From: Laetiporus sulphureus 93-53
Lineage: Eukaryota > Basidiomycota > Agaricomycetes > Polyporales > Laetiporaceae
Direction: 5' to 3'
Assembly (NCBI RefSeq): GCF_001632365.1
Contig: NW_024468554.1
Coordinates: 3,358 to 67,357, forward strand
Length of the DNA: 64,000 nucleotides
The notes below the pieces were generated by a model, which made no database searches, had not been told where the DNA came from, and saw nothing but the letters and a program-made list of their open reading frames with translations. This document shows positions 28,516-39,268 of the stretch, one piece after another (positions within the stretch are counted from its first letter, which is position 1; every line of letters begins with the position of its first letter). Position numbers and translations under genes: made by a program.

Positions 28516-29070
28516 TCATCTGACAATTGGGTTCACACCTCTGGCAGCGAGATAATCCTTCGCTGCGGTAGCACTCTGGGTGCATAGTGAGACCATGAGG
28601 TGGTAAATACAATCATATAACGTACGAGGCCCTTGACCAACTCGTAGACACTCTTATCGTGATACCGCAGACCAGTGGCTGGATCTGTGTAGGGTCCCTG
28701 ATTACAAGCGTGTCAGCTTGACAACGGTCCAACGAAATTCAGAAACTCACTTCAAGGCCTGTAATGTCACAGTACCGCTTCTGAGGCAGCACCGAAGGTG
28801 GCGCCTCTATCGATGAATCTGAGTGTGATGTCTTAGTGAAAGGCCTACTCGGCAATTATTGAGATATTTACACGTAGGCATGTCTTCATCAGAAGTACCA
28901 TCAACCTGTTCGCCATCGATATCCATGCTCTCTTCCTTCTGTTGTCGTCTTCGTTCTCGTTCCTGCCGTTCTCGTTCACGTTCCTGCGTGAGGACTGCCT
29001 TTAGGTTTTTAGTCCTACGGCTAGCATTCTTAGTATAGTTCGGGTTCTTGAACGGTCTTGGCTTGTTCAT
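28516..29070 (-). CDS. IES6: INO80 chromatin-remodelling complex subunit Ies6/INO80C
   Basis: Exons 29070-28872, 28818-28751, 28697-28626 and 28575-28516 join to 132 residues from the first in-frame ATG. Ies6 partners Arp5 in the nuclear INO80 remodeller. The N-terminal half has PFKNPNYTKNASRRTKNLK followed by a charged coiled segment (ERERERQERERR). The C-terminal half is a YL1_C domain: APPSVLPQKRYCDITGLEGP, YTDPATGLRYHDKSVYELVK, ending DYLAARGVNPIVR. The frame continues upstream as SLVEQFSYM, and an extra exon at about 29141-29258 (VVKRPPKGSFKRK) can be spliced to it by a GTACGT intron, but I find no ATG for that form. The true 5' end is therefore open. It is divergent from UTP7, whose ATG is only 366 bases away. 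Confidence 0.83.
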
Positions 29071-29344
29071 GTAGGAAAATTGTTCTACAAGAGACTGATG
29101 ACAGGTCAATGAAACAATACAGCGCAACCCGCAAACGTACGACTACTGGAGGTGTGGGTGATTCATCGCTTGTGATAGCGACATTTTTCCGTTTGAATGA
29201 GCCCTTCGGAGGCCTTTTGACGACAGAATATGTTGACTCTTAATACAAACTCTCCGCAATGCAACAAATGACTCACATTTCGGAAGGTGCGTTGAGACGA
29301 TGGTGAGGGTGGCCTTCAGATCTTGATCTTGATCAAAATAGTGA

Positions 29345-29353
29345 TCACGTGAC
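29345..29353. promoter_or_regulatory. TCACGTGAC E-box between IES6 and UTP7
   Basis: A CACGTG core flanked by T and A lies 84 bases upstream of the UTP7 ATG, in the short divergent region. Such sites bind bHLH factors (Cbf1-like). Use is inferred. Confidence 0.4.
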
Positions 29354-29436
29354 TGAACGGCCAAAATCAAAGAATAATTCTTGCCCAACAGCCATAGTAC
29401 CTCGACCGACGTCTGCACACTGTTTCTACTGGAGTT

Positions 29437-31692
29437 ATGGACAATCTAATCGCCAAGGGTGGTGCTTTAGGATTTGCGCGGAAGAGGCGGCGAATACACC
29501 GTGACGATCCGAAACGAAAACCGGATCCTTCGACTATTACATCCACATCCACATCGAATGACCGCACTTTGAGCTCCGTTGCATTGCATACGAACCTACC
29601 GAAATCTCTGCGTTTGGACTCATTACCTTTGGAGGGGACCCTCAAATATTCGCACATACAGAACAAGAAACTCCGTGCACAACTCGCTCGACAATCGGCA
29701 CAGTCTGCACGGGCAAAGGCTCTCGTCAAAGATGCGGAATTATTGCTTACCGAGGAGGCAGGCATGATGGAGCTAGAGGAAGAGCTAGAGAGGACATGGA
29801 GAATTGGACAAGACGAGATTGCTCATGCGGCAGGACAGGAGGCAGCGAAAGGAAGGAAAGAATGGAAATTAGATGGTGGCCCGTACCGCTCGAGGTACAC
29901 ACGGAATGGAAGGTATGTCGCTGTCTTTCATTGGTGTTCGTTGTCGTGAGGTGGAAATTTGCTGCTTCATGCCAATCTACCAAGCCGTCTGAGTTTTTGA
30001 ACTATTCACAGGCATCTCGCGATTGTCGGTAGGAAAGGCCATGTCGCTACCTTTGACTGGCAGACAGGGACGATGCATGCAGAGCTGCAGTTGCGTGAGA
30101 CATGTAGAGATATCACGTACGTCCTCGTCCTAAAATTTGGTACAACTGCTATATATCATGTCTCCAGGTTCCTCCATGATCATACACATTTCGCTGTGGC
30201 GCAGCAGAAATACGCCTACATATATGACCGAGATGGCGTCGAACTCCACTGCCTAAAGGCACATATCGAGCCTACAAGATTAGAATTTCTTCCCTTCCAC
30301 TGGCTGCTGGCGAGCATTGTACGTTTACTCAGCGCCTACGAGTCTTATTCGGGACTCACTTGTCTACAGGGTAATGCGGGCTATCTCAAATACCAAGACA
30401 CGTCCACCGGACAGCTCCTAGTCGAGCACCGTACCAAGCTTGGGGCGTGCAATACCATGACGCAGAACGTGCACAACGCCGTCATCCACCTGGGCCACCA
30501 GAACGGGACTGTCACTCTCTGGACGCCGAATCTTTCCCACCCTGCCGTGCGTCTGCTCGCGCATCTTGGCCCTGTCGTCAGCGTCAACGTGGACCCGAGC
30601 ACTGGCGGGCGATACATGGCAACCGCAGGCCAGGATGGCGTGGTGAAGGTGTGGGACTGCCGAAATTGGAAAGGAGCAGTGAGACAGTGGAATGCAAGGG
30701 GAGGCGGCGGAGAGCTTGAGTGGAGCCAGAAAGGCGCGCTTGCGGTTGCCACGGGAGGGAGCGTGAATGTGTGTCATCTGTAGTACGCGGCACTTGGGAG
30801 GATATTGACATACTCGCCTTCTGCAGGTGTACACCAAACCCTCGATACAGACGCCTTTCAGCGCATCAGTGTCACCGCCGCTGTACCTCACCCATCCGAT
30901 ACCCCATAGACCGCTATCCTCCGTTCGGTTCTGCCCATTTCATGATATTCTTACCATCGGACACGCAAAGGGTCTCTCGAGCATCCTCGTCCCCGGATCC
31001 GGCGAGCCGAACTTCGACAGCGCCGAAGCAGATCCGTTCGAGAACAAGCGGGCGAGGCGGGAGAGGGAGGTCAAGAGTCTGCTGGACAAGGTAAGCATAT
31101 TTCAACGACGCCGGACACTGCACTGCTGACAGCATCTATCATAGATTCAACCCGACATGATCATGCTGGATCCCGAGTTTGTCGGCTCGCTGGCTCCGCC
31201 GCCGAAACTGTCAACTGCGGTGGATGGCGATGCGGATGTCTCCTTCGCACGCCTGCCTCGGCTCGAGCGCTTGCGTGTGCAAGGCAAGGCTGATGAGACC
31301 GAGGAGGGTGACGAACAAGATGGCGAAGGAGATGCAGAAGACGGCGATAAGGCTAACCGGAAGCTCACGCGCGAAGAGAAGGAGAAGAAGAAGATGCGGG
31401 GGAAGAACAAGGCGCTCAAAAGGTGCGTACTTCTGCGCATGTAATGAATTTGTCTTATACATTTCCCTCAGATATCTGCGTAAGCAACGCAAAAACGTGG
31501 TCGATCCACGGGCGGTAAGTGCTTGGCGACGCTTTCCATCTTCACGTCTTGTTGATATTTGCTTAACAGGTCGCAGTTAAGGCGAGGCTCGACAAGCAGA
31601 GAAAGGAAAGAGAAAGAGCCAAGACCGCTGCAATTGCGACAGAGGAGCCGCGGAAACCGTCAGCGCTGGATCGCTTCAAGAGGCCTGCTTGA
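29437..31692 (+). CDS. UTP7: U3 snoRNP / SSU processome WD-repeat protein Utp7 (WDR46)
   Basis: Eight exons (29437-29912, 30012-30116, 30168-30318, 30370-30768, 30827-31090, 31145-31422, 31472-31514, 31570-31692) give 612 residues. Utp7 acts in the nucleolus in 18S rRNA processing. Order: a basic N-terminus with ARKRRRIHRDDPKRK, a helical segment with a Trp-rich end, [93 protein letters not shown], then VRFCPFHDILTIGHAKG, SSILVPGSGEPNFDSAEADP and a Lys/Arg-rich tail ending LDRFKRPA. The GSGEPNFDS box is the BING4/Utp7 C-terminal hallmark. All junctions are GT-AG and in phase. Confidence 0.95.
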
Positions 31693-31881
31693 TAGTATCT
31701 CTTTTGGTATTAAAATGTGCTGTGACGTATTACATAGCGCAGCAATTGAGCACGAATAGGCCCTCGACTGATTCAACAATTTGTAGGATGGATCTGATCA
31801 AAGCACTTTCATTTAGTAAGCCCATTTTCGTGTCATTGCATGGATCCTGCTCCAAACGCTGCAACAGATAATCTGTTTTTA

Positions 31882-33783
31882 CTAAGTTAGGTATATCTGT
31901 GAACTTCTCACGCTCGTGTCATAACGGCTAAAGTGCCGTGTCACCAGCATGAGTTCGTCTAGCCTTCTCGCGCTCTCTGCACTGATCTCGATAACTTCGT
32001 CTTCCAATGATGACTCTCCGAACCGCATTGGCGGGAGCGGTGGGCTCGGAGGCCTGTCGTGGTCGTAGTCCACGTTTTCTTCGCTTTCTTCAATCACTGT
32101 CACGTCCGGACTGGGTGAATCCGGATCATGGCGCATTCGGAGTTCATGATGTCTTCCAGCTTTCTGGATGTGAAGCTACGAGTTGGTTCTTAGTGAAAGT
32201 ATCACATGTCAGCACGGACAAACACCAACCAGCATTCGACAGCCGAGTATAGAATTGGTCACTATGGAGAGCCTGAGTGCATCGCCACGTTAGCGGATTG
32301 ATAACTGATTCGCACTACAGTTGCTGTACTCACGGGATGAGGCCGAAGAATAGTGCAATTTTCTGCGAATGTCACTCATGTTAGACAAAAAACAAGCGCA
32401 TTTTTTCATTTGCTCACCTGTGTTTTCCAGACGATAAAATTCGCCAAAATTGCAGCGAGAGCACCCCCAAAGTAAAACATCGAGTCTCTGATGAGCACCA
32501 TCATGAGGTATGGTGTGGAGGTGTCCTCCCGCGACTGCTGCACGGTCTTGATGACGGATAGTGCGAAGAGCACGCTCTCGAACACTAGCACTGGAACCCA
32601 GTACGCCCAGGCCCAGGAGCGAGTGGGGATTGCGATGCAGCCGGTCAGCTGGGAGCGCAGTCCGATCACTGCATAAGATGACAGATGAACGTCCAAGTCA
32701 TTATGAACCATACGTGACTGACCTTCGAGACTGTATATGACATCGCAGATTATAGCTGACTCTGTAGCAAATTCCAGCAGAAAGAGTACGCATAGGCCGA
32801 CCAGAAGGCGGCGATCACAGCGGTACATAACGTACAGTCTCATGATGAGGATCGCTATTCGTGGAAATAATTAGCGCAATGAGAGATGTCGCAATGCCCA
32901 CAGAGTACACAAAGTCACTTACCAGAAATGATGATACGACTCAGTAAATATGCGTAGAGAAACCAGTTGAACCAGAATTTACAACTTAACGTCTGTTAGT
33001 GTTCTCGCTATCCGATTCCAACTGCCCTAAAGGACATACAACTAAAAGCGAGGACAGTCTATTCAGTTTTTTCCATCGTGGATCGTGCGCGTGTCGCGAT
33101 TTTACTTACTGTGAGATCGGAGGTGTGGTTGGCTCCCATTACTAGCTCAGTAATCAGTGCTTAGCATCAAGTTTTCGGTGACTGATGAAGAGTACTCATA
33201 CCAATATTATCGAATCTGCACTAGCATTAGTGGTCTGTTGGGAATTCATGTGCCACCGGGACGTACACGATATTCAGCAGTCTGCGTTCCATTCCACATG
33301 GTAAGATAGGAATTTGTCGAAGAACCACTACAACTCACGGCCAGTATCTATTCTGGAAAGAAAATTATTCAATAGACAGAAGGCGCTTCCAAAATCGTAC
33401 TCACCGCGAAATAAAGAATGCGCGTCCATACGAAACGGCCGCGCCACATGAACTCGACCTGTGTCGAATGACTGGCTTAGCCCGGTGCGGTCAAAACTGA
33501 ACCCTTCTATAACGACTCACTTCGTAGTCTAGGGTGAGAGCTAATGACAGAGATTACTGGCTCAAGGAAGAGCTGGTGAGTGATTGGGAAAGTTTCACTT
33601 GCCAACGTCATATACCAGCAAGGCCAGTGACAGCACTACGGAGAAGGTCATGTCAGTAGCTTGACCGCTCCATCCTGTATAGTGCAGCGTACTCCAAAAC
33701 ATTCGATTTGTGCGATATGCGTCTCCGGATGAATTTAAGTTGTACAATGTGATGATTTCCGCCTGGTTTGGTTCATCATCCAT
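31882..33783 (-). CDS. DUF6533-type seven-helix membrane protein (copy 1)
   Basis: Reading from the ATG at 33783, exons 33783-33603, 33540-33521, 33458-33405 and 33352-33339 are clear. Further exons follow across about 33280-32940, then a long open part at about 32840-32420 and the final exon to 31882. The N-terminus has the DUF6533 pattern LALLVYDVALTLDYEVEFMW and RILYFANRYWP. Later helices are FWFNWFLYAYLLSRIIISAI, LIMRLYVMYRCDRR, VGLCVLFLLEF, YWVPVLVFESVLFALSVIK and a RDSMFYFGGALAAILANFIV helix. The tail is acidic/Pro-rich (SPSPDVTVIEESEENV). These proteins are common, expanded and functionally unknown in Agaricomycetes. Intron 1 starts with GCAAGT, a GC-AG intron, needed to recover YDVALTL. 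Middle exon borders (33.3-33.0 kb) are uncertain. Confidence 0.78.
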
Positions 33784-36496
33784 CCTGAAGGGACAAGCGA
33801 AATGCGGAAGGGATGAACGGGGTCGAGCAGGTCCGAGGTCCCCGACGAGTGACCAGTGTTATATGAGCTGCCGACGATGGGATGCATGTATGATGATCAT
33901 GATGTGCCCCGGTCTGAGACATCTCTCTCACGTTGAAACAGATCATCAAAATTGTTCGGCCCCCTTGAATTCTATCATCACAGTTTCAAGCTCTCGTTGT
34001 GGTGCCGCATAGGATGCGGAGGCTGAAGTTATGCATGCAGATGCAGCATGATCGACCGCAGGATCCAGGGCAGCTCGTTTCGCTGTACGAGGAAAGCTGG
34101 CTCAGTTTTTAGAGCGCATAAATCAGATCCGTGAGCGATGAACTGATGGCAGGCGAATACGAGGAACATCTCACTCCGTGGTTCGCAAGGCTGTTCCTCC
34201 GAAAAGCTCCAACTAGTCAACGGTTGATCCGGAGTTCAAGAAAGGCGTCACATTTCCCAGTAAGCACTCGGCGTGGTTCATTCCCTGCCAGTCAGTGGTT
34301 TGCAATGCAATAGAAGCCTCACTTCAATTCTGCTGTCCATCGTCGTGACATGAGCTAAAGAGACAGTACGACAGAGGCAGTGAGGTCTTTCGGCAGACAT
34401 CGTAGTACCGATAGAGGATACAGAAATCATTCTCTATCAGTACCATTGCACCTCGAGCAAGCGGATCAACAGCTTTCTATGACGCTCACACTTCGAACCA
34501 TACCCTGCGAGTGTCAAGAAGATGAGTTAGAAAGGCATAGTGACCAGAGGGGGAGATTCACGCTGTCGGTGTGACATCGCGCGACTGTGATGCATATATC
34601 CGACCGTGACTCTCAGTCTCTAATCGGACTCCCTCTGAGCCAAGCTGTCAGCTTACACTAAGCGTCAAGGTGCAAAGTTAAATCTCGAGGAGGTTGTACT
34701 GCTAGTCATGAATGCGTGGAACAACACCACCGGGAAGTTGAGTCACGCTATCCTCAGTCATTTGTCATTTGGCAGAATATCCTGAGACTCGCAGCTCCGT
34801 AGGATTTTCTGTATGAACTGCAAGTCCGTGTCTGTAGCGTGCTATTCACGCTCGATGATGTGCATCTTACTCGAACGACGTTATGCCGGCCAAAGGCCTT
34901 GCTCAACTTGAGCGTCAGCTGAAGCCAGGTGGCCACCGTTGAACTTCGCGCACGTTTTGGAGTTTTCCGCTTAAAGCATCATATTTCGAGCACCCATCAC
35001 GGTGAATGGACGTCCTGTGTACTGATACCATGTGTATGTGCACTAGCTGAGCACAAGGAAAGGGTAATGCAAAGGACAAATCCAACTCAAGTCCGTTGTT
35101 GATGCGCTCTGGTCGCTGACTGCATAACATTGCTTCGCCCTAACATAAATTTTGTTTATTCAGCCTGTCGAAGAAGAACTGTGCAGAATGGAAGTCTGCG
35201 ATTTATGTCGAGCGCGGCGCACAGGCAACTCGGAAGCTGGTCACCGTCGACATGACGATTGAAATCTCATCGGCTGCTGTGCAGACATTGATCAACTGTT
35301 CACCGCCACTCTTGCTTCATCGACGCGTATGCACTTGCAACACTATCTTCCATGGGCATCATGACCGGTTGCGACGCCACAGTCTATCCATACCGTCTCG
35401 CGAGCATTTGGTTTCCTTCCTTTGGTTACACTGATGTGACTCAGGTGAAATCGACATCCAATGCTCAGCAATGTGCTCAGTGGATATGGCTCTCGCGCGC
35501 ACATCTTTTCTTGACGTCTTTTTTGCAACCATATGGCAGATGACGGTCACGATGAATAACCCCTAGCTGCTTTGATTTCTACATCTATCAGTCGGCTTCG
35601 CCAGAATTTACGATGTTCATCCGTTGGTTGATATTGTGCGTGCCTTGCAAGCAACTTCCTGAAATAAGATTATTGACCCCACGTCAACGGCGGGTTTGGG
35701 TACCGATGATGTCGCTGTCACTAGTAACCGCACGGAGTTCATCGTCAAGGCGATAGTGGTAGCTATGTTCACTTGCGGAGCGCTGAGCTGGGGTTGGATC
35801 TGTCAAGATCCCCTAAGTGCTAATACAATACATCCCATCTTGTTATCTTCATGCATTTTCTACAGCTCGGCGATCGCAAACATTAGTGAACCGTCTAGAG
35901 TGCGCATGTGCATGTGTAAAGGATATGAAAGTGGAGGGCCGACCGATTGGAAACTGGTGGTAAGATGCAGGCTTTCTTTGTTGATCACTGACGTGACACA
36001 ACATGCATCTCGCAGACTCCATACTTGCCACACCGACAGATACAGGAGCTTCCTCGCAAGGCCGTCCGTGATAATTGATCATTCCATGCTTACATTCGCT
36101 GCCAGACCATACAGTCTTCCTACTGTCGAGGTGCTTTTGAATCTCTGTGTTTTGTCAAACAAGCTCTATATCTCCGTGTAGTACACGGTGTTCATCATCA
36201 TCTGCCTCGGCACGGGACAGGGGAACGCAGAAGCTCGACAGCGGCATGATCGTGCAAAGCGGGCCTTGCCAAACGCCAACAATGAAGTGACAGAGCTATA
36301 TGCGGAGCCGTCATCAAATCTAAACAAAGTTTGGGGAATATGGAGGGAAGTTTTCCGACCTGAGCGTTCAGACTTTGGTTTTGTACCGCCATCTTGGTTC
36401 ATGGACACGTTGTGCCGCTTCTGTCGTCACATCCTCCGAGCCTATATTTTGCTACATCTGTTCAAACCGTCTACTATTGCTCATATGTGTAGTCTG
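33784..36496. other. Gene-poor stretch, probably decayed
   Basis: Only short, unrelated open frames are seen. The longest, 35696-36181 on the plus strand, has no recognisable motif. The right end leads into a pseudogene. Confidence 0.4.
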
Positions 36497-37010
36497 TAAC
36501 AGATTCTACGCAAGCTTTCAAAATGTACAGAGGCTTTCTACTCACATTTGACCAATTTACGTATGTCACTCAAACCCATGCATTGATGTTTACGGTTACA
36601 ATTGCAAATTCTATATTTGTGAGTCGCACCAGATTGTCACGGTAATTAATGACATTTCTGTCGCTTGTGGGTCGTCTGGAATCGTAATTACTTAACAATC
36701 GCATTCCCCGTCTGTTCTTTGCTCGGTCTGACAGGTGAGCATGAATATCAGCTTCACGAGTACGATGTTATTATCTAATGCTGCATATGGTACAGTCTCT
36801 GGTATCGTTGCCATATACATGTTATCGAAGTCCTCTCCGTTCCAGAATATCGTCCAAGAAAGCTTAGGCAACTGGATAACAAGCGATTGTATGCCTACTC
36901 TTTGGTGGGTTGACAATCTCTCTGGGCGCCGTGTCTCTTCAATTCATTTCGCCGGATCGCAGGATGAGGTGTATTACGAGTTCGTTTCCTCGATTCTCGG
37001 CTTATCCTTA
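36497..37010 (+). pseudogene. Decayed relative of the 37.9-39.3 kb membrane-protein family
   Basis: Plus-strand segments align in order with the gene at 37882-39268. THALMFTVTIANSIF is followed by RLWVVWNRNYLTIAFPVCSL (compare IYRLWIVSGYNWYIAIFPSS). After an apparent GTGAGC...TACAG intron comes VSGIVAIYMLS and then LGNWITSDCMPTL (compare GHWITANCVFTL). The intron before RLW has a donor (GTGAGT, about 36619) but no AG immediately before the exon, and the exon after MPTL does not continue in the right frame. The N-terminal and C-terminal parts are not recognisable. I infer a dead or dying copy in the opposite orientation to the intact one. Confidence 0.6.
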
Positions 37011-37881
37011 GAGAGGAACTGACTTTTGTACGTGATGTGCAGCTATGATATTGTAGAAGATTCGGCGAACGAACATAGCTCGACGGCACGCCTCGTTAGA
37101 TCCACTCAAATCGAAATTACTGTGGAAGATGTTCAATGTACAGCAGCAAACACGATTGAAAACGCACCGTTTGACCATATGCCTATAGTAGTCTCAGAAT
37201 GACCAGGTATCTCGAGTTCCCATCCGAACGTCAACAGTATTTGAGACATCTTCTATTTAGTTTTATATAAGCTCAGAGGTAACCTCGGATTCTCGACGAA
37301 CGGACACTATGTACATTGCTTGATATCGCATTGACACTATCGATGTCGCAGGGGTGGAATGGCCGAGGACGGCAGACAGTCCGCAAGCAGCGGTAGTACG
37401 ACAAAAGGGTTCTCGACCCGGGAATATGAGGGATGCTTTACAACTTTTGGGTTCAGCCTCGGATCACGAGATGAACAAAAGGAGAATGATATTTCGAAGC
37501 TGTCCGCTCCAAGAACTCCGCCAAGCAGCGTAATGTACGATGCCATTGTGCCACCTGTACGACATGACGCCGGCAGACAGACGGCTTGTTGGAGAAGTAC
37601 AATGTCAAGTTGAAACTTGATATGCATGGAATAGGTATGTAGGAATGGGTATCACAAAGCACGACGTTGTGTGTATGAACAGGACGTCAGCATGTGTAAG
37701 CGCGTTCTCACTACTTTCCGCCCAACGTGCCGCAAACCTGTTGGCGGCGAAGCAACCTAACGTGGAAAAACCTCAGACTTCAGCGAATCTAGGAATATTG
37801 AGGACTAGATTAGAAACATTTATACTTTTTATCGTCAAGGGTACGGTGAGCAAACAAGGAACGGAGATATCATGCATTCGT
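37011..37881. other. Intergenic, no gene seen
   Basis: Remnant flank of the pseudogene and 3' flank of the next gene. The frame at 37359-37613 has no recognisable content. Confidence 0.35.
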
Positions 37882-39268
37882 CTATGGTAAGTCAAGGCTA
37901 CTGGAGGATTTGAACTTGATCGGGCCTCCAGTTCCATCGTCGGTGTGTACTACTCGGGTTACGTTGATGGCAACCCTCCGAGTCATACCGAATGACTCCT
38001 GGGCGGCTTCTCGAGAGGCATCCATGTCAACTGGCGATACATGAGCTCTCTGCGCCCATCCCATGCCGACGCGAACGTTGATGAGCATGAACGCTATGCC
38101 GGCTACGGCACAGTATGTCTCGCTGCATGTCGACTGTAGATTTGACTGGATACTGTAGGTCACGAAGAATAAGATGGTCCAGGCCCTGTCGGTTCTCGTC
38201 AGCACCTTGAAGTACAACTAGTGTACTTAGCTCACGTGTACAGAGCGGCACTTTCGACAAGAATTCCTGTAACGCCCTACGGATGCCAATCTCAGTGAGC
38301 GCAAGAAACCTGGGTAAATGAAGGACGTACCATGAGACTGCTTCCACCAAAACGCTTAGCTTCTTTATTGGCGTGCCATATTTTACAGGCAATCATGGCT
38401 AGTTAAGACCATACACTGTCAGCAGTGCCTTGCAACCATGCAACCTACTCACCAGTGCTGTACACGTTCGTACTTATTGTCAAAGATCAGACAGAGATTC
38501 ACCATTGCGCCAAGTCGTGACTCACCATAGCGTGAAAACGCAATTTGCCGTAATCCAATGTCCAGTAGGGGCAAAGAAGATGTCGCCGCCTGCTCTTGAT
38601 CTCGTCAACTCGTAAATCGAACCGACTGTGCACACTGTATAGACGATATCTTGAATGGAATGTATCCTATGCACGAATTGAAAGATGATCCTACCAGCCA
38701 AGCCAACCAAGGTGGATGACGGAAATATTGCGATATACCAATTATATCCCGAAACGATCCACAAGCGATAAATCTGGGAAGGGAAAACGCGCCTGGGTAT
38801 GTATATTGATCATGCATGCAGGATTATAGAGCGTACGATCATCGCATCACCGATAATGAGGGATATCATGAGCACAGCTGTTTGGGTCACTTCAGACGGC
38901 TGCGATGCATCTTTGTAGAACTCGACTGGCTGTGTTCCTTTTTCGTAGTAAAGGAAGGCCTGAAATAATCGGTATACCATGATGATCCAGTGCTGCAAAT
39001 TATCGTCGTGTCATCAGATAGTCGAGCTTCATGGTGATCCACTTACCGCCGTGTTCGTGATCAGGAGACACACCGCAGCTATGGACATTGGCGTGAGATA
39101 CACCATGTTGCGTGTCGCCCTGGGATTTGGCGGTAGACTGGAGACCTGCGAGCGACGATACTGAAGAATGTACATAGAAAAGAAGGAGAGTACGAGGAAG
39201 ATGCCATAAAAGAGACTTTCCATCACCGCAGTCGCGAGGTTCGCAGACAACACAGGTACTCCGGACAT
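37882..39268 (-). CDS. Multi-pass membrane protein, Agaricomycete-expanded family
   Basis: Eight exons (39268-39047, 38992-38837, 38773-38695, 38649-38526, 38472-38453, 38398-38331, 38276-38236, 38185-37882) all join in phase to 337 residues. It has about seven hydrophobic helices: AVMESLFYGIFLVLSFFSMY, TPMSIAAVCLLITNTAHWII, a segment around VLMISLIIGDAMIIYRLWIV, WYIAIFPSSTLVGLA, CVFTLCTNVYSTAMIACKIW, GILVESAALYTAWTILFF and AVAGIAFMLINVRVGMGWA. I know this pattern from numerous uncharacterised mushroom proteins; no function is established. It is not the DUF6533 family of its neighbour. The hydrophilic C-terminus is Ser-rich. A decayed relative lies 0.9 kb downstream on the other strand. Confidence 0.82.
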
